From positions 1-43,269 of the forward strand of contig NZ_JADPCH010000020.1 of NCBI RefSeq assembly GCF_015670745.1: 43,269 nt of DNA, in the 5' to 3' direction. The notes under the pieces were generated by a model that did no database searches, was not told where the DNA came from, and saw nothing but the letters and a program-made list of their open reading frames with translations. The stretch comes from Collinsella aerofaciens (GTDB taxonomy: Bacteria; Actinomycetota; Coriobacteriia; Coriobacteriales; Coriobacteriaceae). Within the stretch, counting starts at the first letter, position 1. The number at the start of each line of letters is the position of its first letter. Made by a program: the position numbers and the translations under genes. Shown one piece after another: positions 42,890 through 43,269 of this stretch.

Positions 42890-43269
42890 ATCTATCTATA
42901 TATAAGAACGCTTGGCGAACAAAACCCGCCTTTTACCGATGGGAAACAAATAGCTGATGCCTTTGGAGTAAAGTAGCGCTCCAGAGATGACCGATGTCTC
43001 AATACTCATAAAACAGCTGGTCATCGCCAATATCAGAAGCCAATGCTTCAGTTTTAACCTCAGTGACGCGACTGAGGGATCTATTCATTTGTGAACAAAA
43101 TATGGAGTGCGCGATTCCCGCCCACGGGGCCCCTCCGGTCTGGCAATATATCTCCTTGCCGCGCGGCCCGGTCGAACCGGATGAACCGCAAGGCGTGCAC
43201 CTTGAGAACCGGATACTGCGAGGATGGGCACTTACGAGTGTCGCATCCGGGCAGACATCGAACCATTTG
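42890..43269. other. No firm gene; possible accessory-region edge
   Basis: About 380 bp whose first half is clearly AT-richer than the genes to the left (TATCTATCTATATATAAG at 42886-42903). I see no convincing coding sequence, RNA or repeat array, and no transposase fragment. A low-confidence minus frame covers the right end (see next entry). Confidence 0.4.
43081..43266 (-). CDS. Possible small or partial reading frame, unknown
   Basis: A 61-residue minus frame starting ATG 43266, with a cysteine-rich N-terminus (CLPGCDTRKC). It is open to the right edge and may be the tail of a longer gene outside the window. No Shine-Dalgarno is visible inside the window and I recognise no family; it may be spurious. 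Confidence 0.2.
   Translation of the reverse strand: MVRCLPGCDTRKCPSSQYPVLKVHALRFIRFDRAARQGDILPDRRGPVGGNRALHILFTNE

Overview
The window is a bacterial chromosomal replication-origin region. It has high GC and actinobacterial-type gene neighbours (recF, a DUF721/DciA-type gene, gyrB and gyrA; rpmH, rnpA, yidD, yidC and jag; parA and parB). A tandem WYL regulator pair, Tat lipoproteins and an LPXTG adhesin fit a Coriobacteriia gut bacterium, most likely Collinsella or a close relative. The taxon is inferred from gene content and style, not from a database match.

Layout. Positions 1-9821 carry, all on the minus strand, dnaA > dnaN > recF > DUF721/DciA (terminator) > gyrB > gyrA (terminator). 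Immediately upstream of dnaA, 21 bp away on the same strand, is an unusual gene (9843-11261). It encodes a GHKL ATPase domain, a long Gln/Pro/Met-rich stretch and a C-terminal winged helix. From 11.4 kb the coding strand flips: rpmH-rnpA-yidD-yidC-jag, then a visibly more AT-rich block rsmG - three perfect parS sites - parA-parB-small membrane protein. The switch point plus candidate DnaA boxes on both sides of dnaA suggest a bipartite oriC. The dnaA-dnaN gap has a DnaA-trio-like array next to an AT-rich stretch.

From 16.7 to 23.7 kb lie rlmN (minus), ddl overlapping a DinG-type helicase/exonuclease (plus), and a tail-to-tail pair of WYL-domain regulators (minus). From 23.9 to 30.8 kb are a very long membrane protein made of a degenerate M28 peptidase fold split by a huge disordered segment, a small membrane protein, and a thioester/Cna-B adhesin with an LPATG anchor (minus). 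A tRNA-Gly(CCC) follows, with downstream copies of parts of itself and a pair of hairpin repeats.

From 31.6 kb to the end: purB; a periplasmic binding protein overlapping a PAS-GGDEF protein; a TSCPD protein overlapping a Tat lipoprotein; an OmpR-type response regulator with its histidine kinase; purC with a small membrane protein; an M29 aminopeptidase; and tRNA-Lys(TTT). The last ~400 bp have no gene I can support firmly and may be the edge of an accessory region.

The strongest candidates for something undescribed are the GHKL-low-complexity-winged-helix gene cotranscribed with dnaA at the origin, the non-standard DnaA/DnaA-box pairing, and the split M28 pseudo-peptidase.
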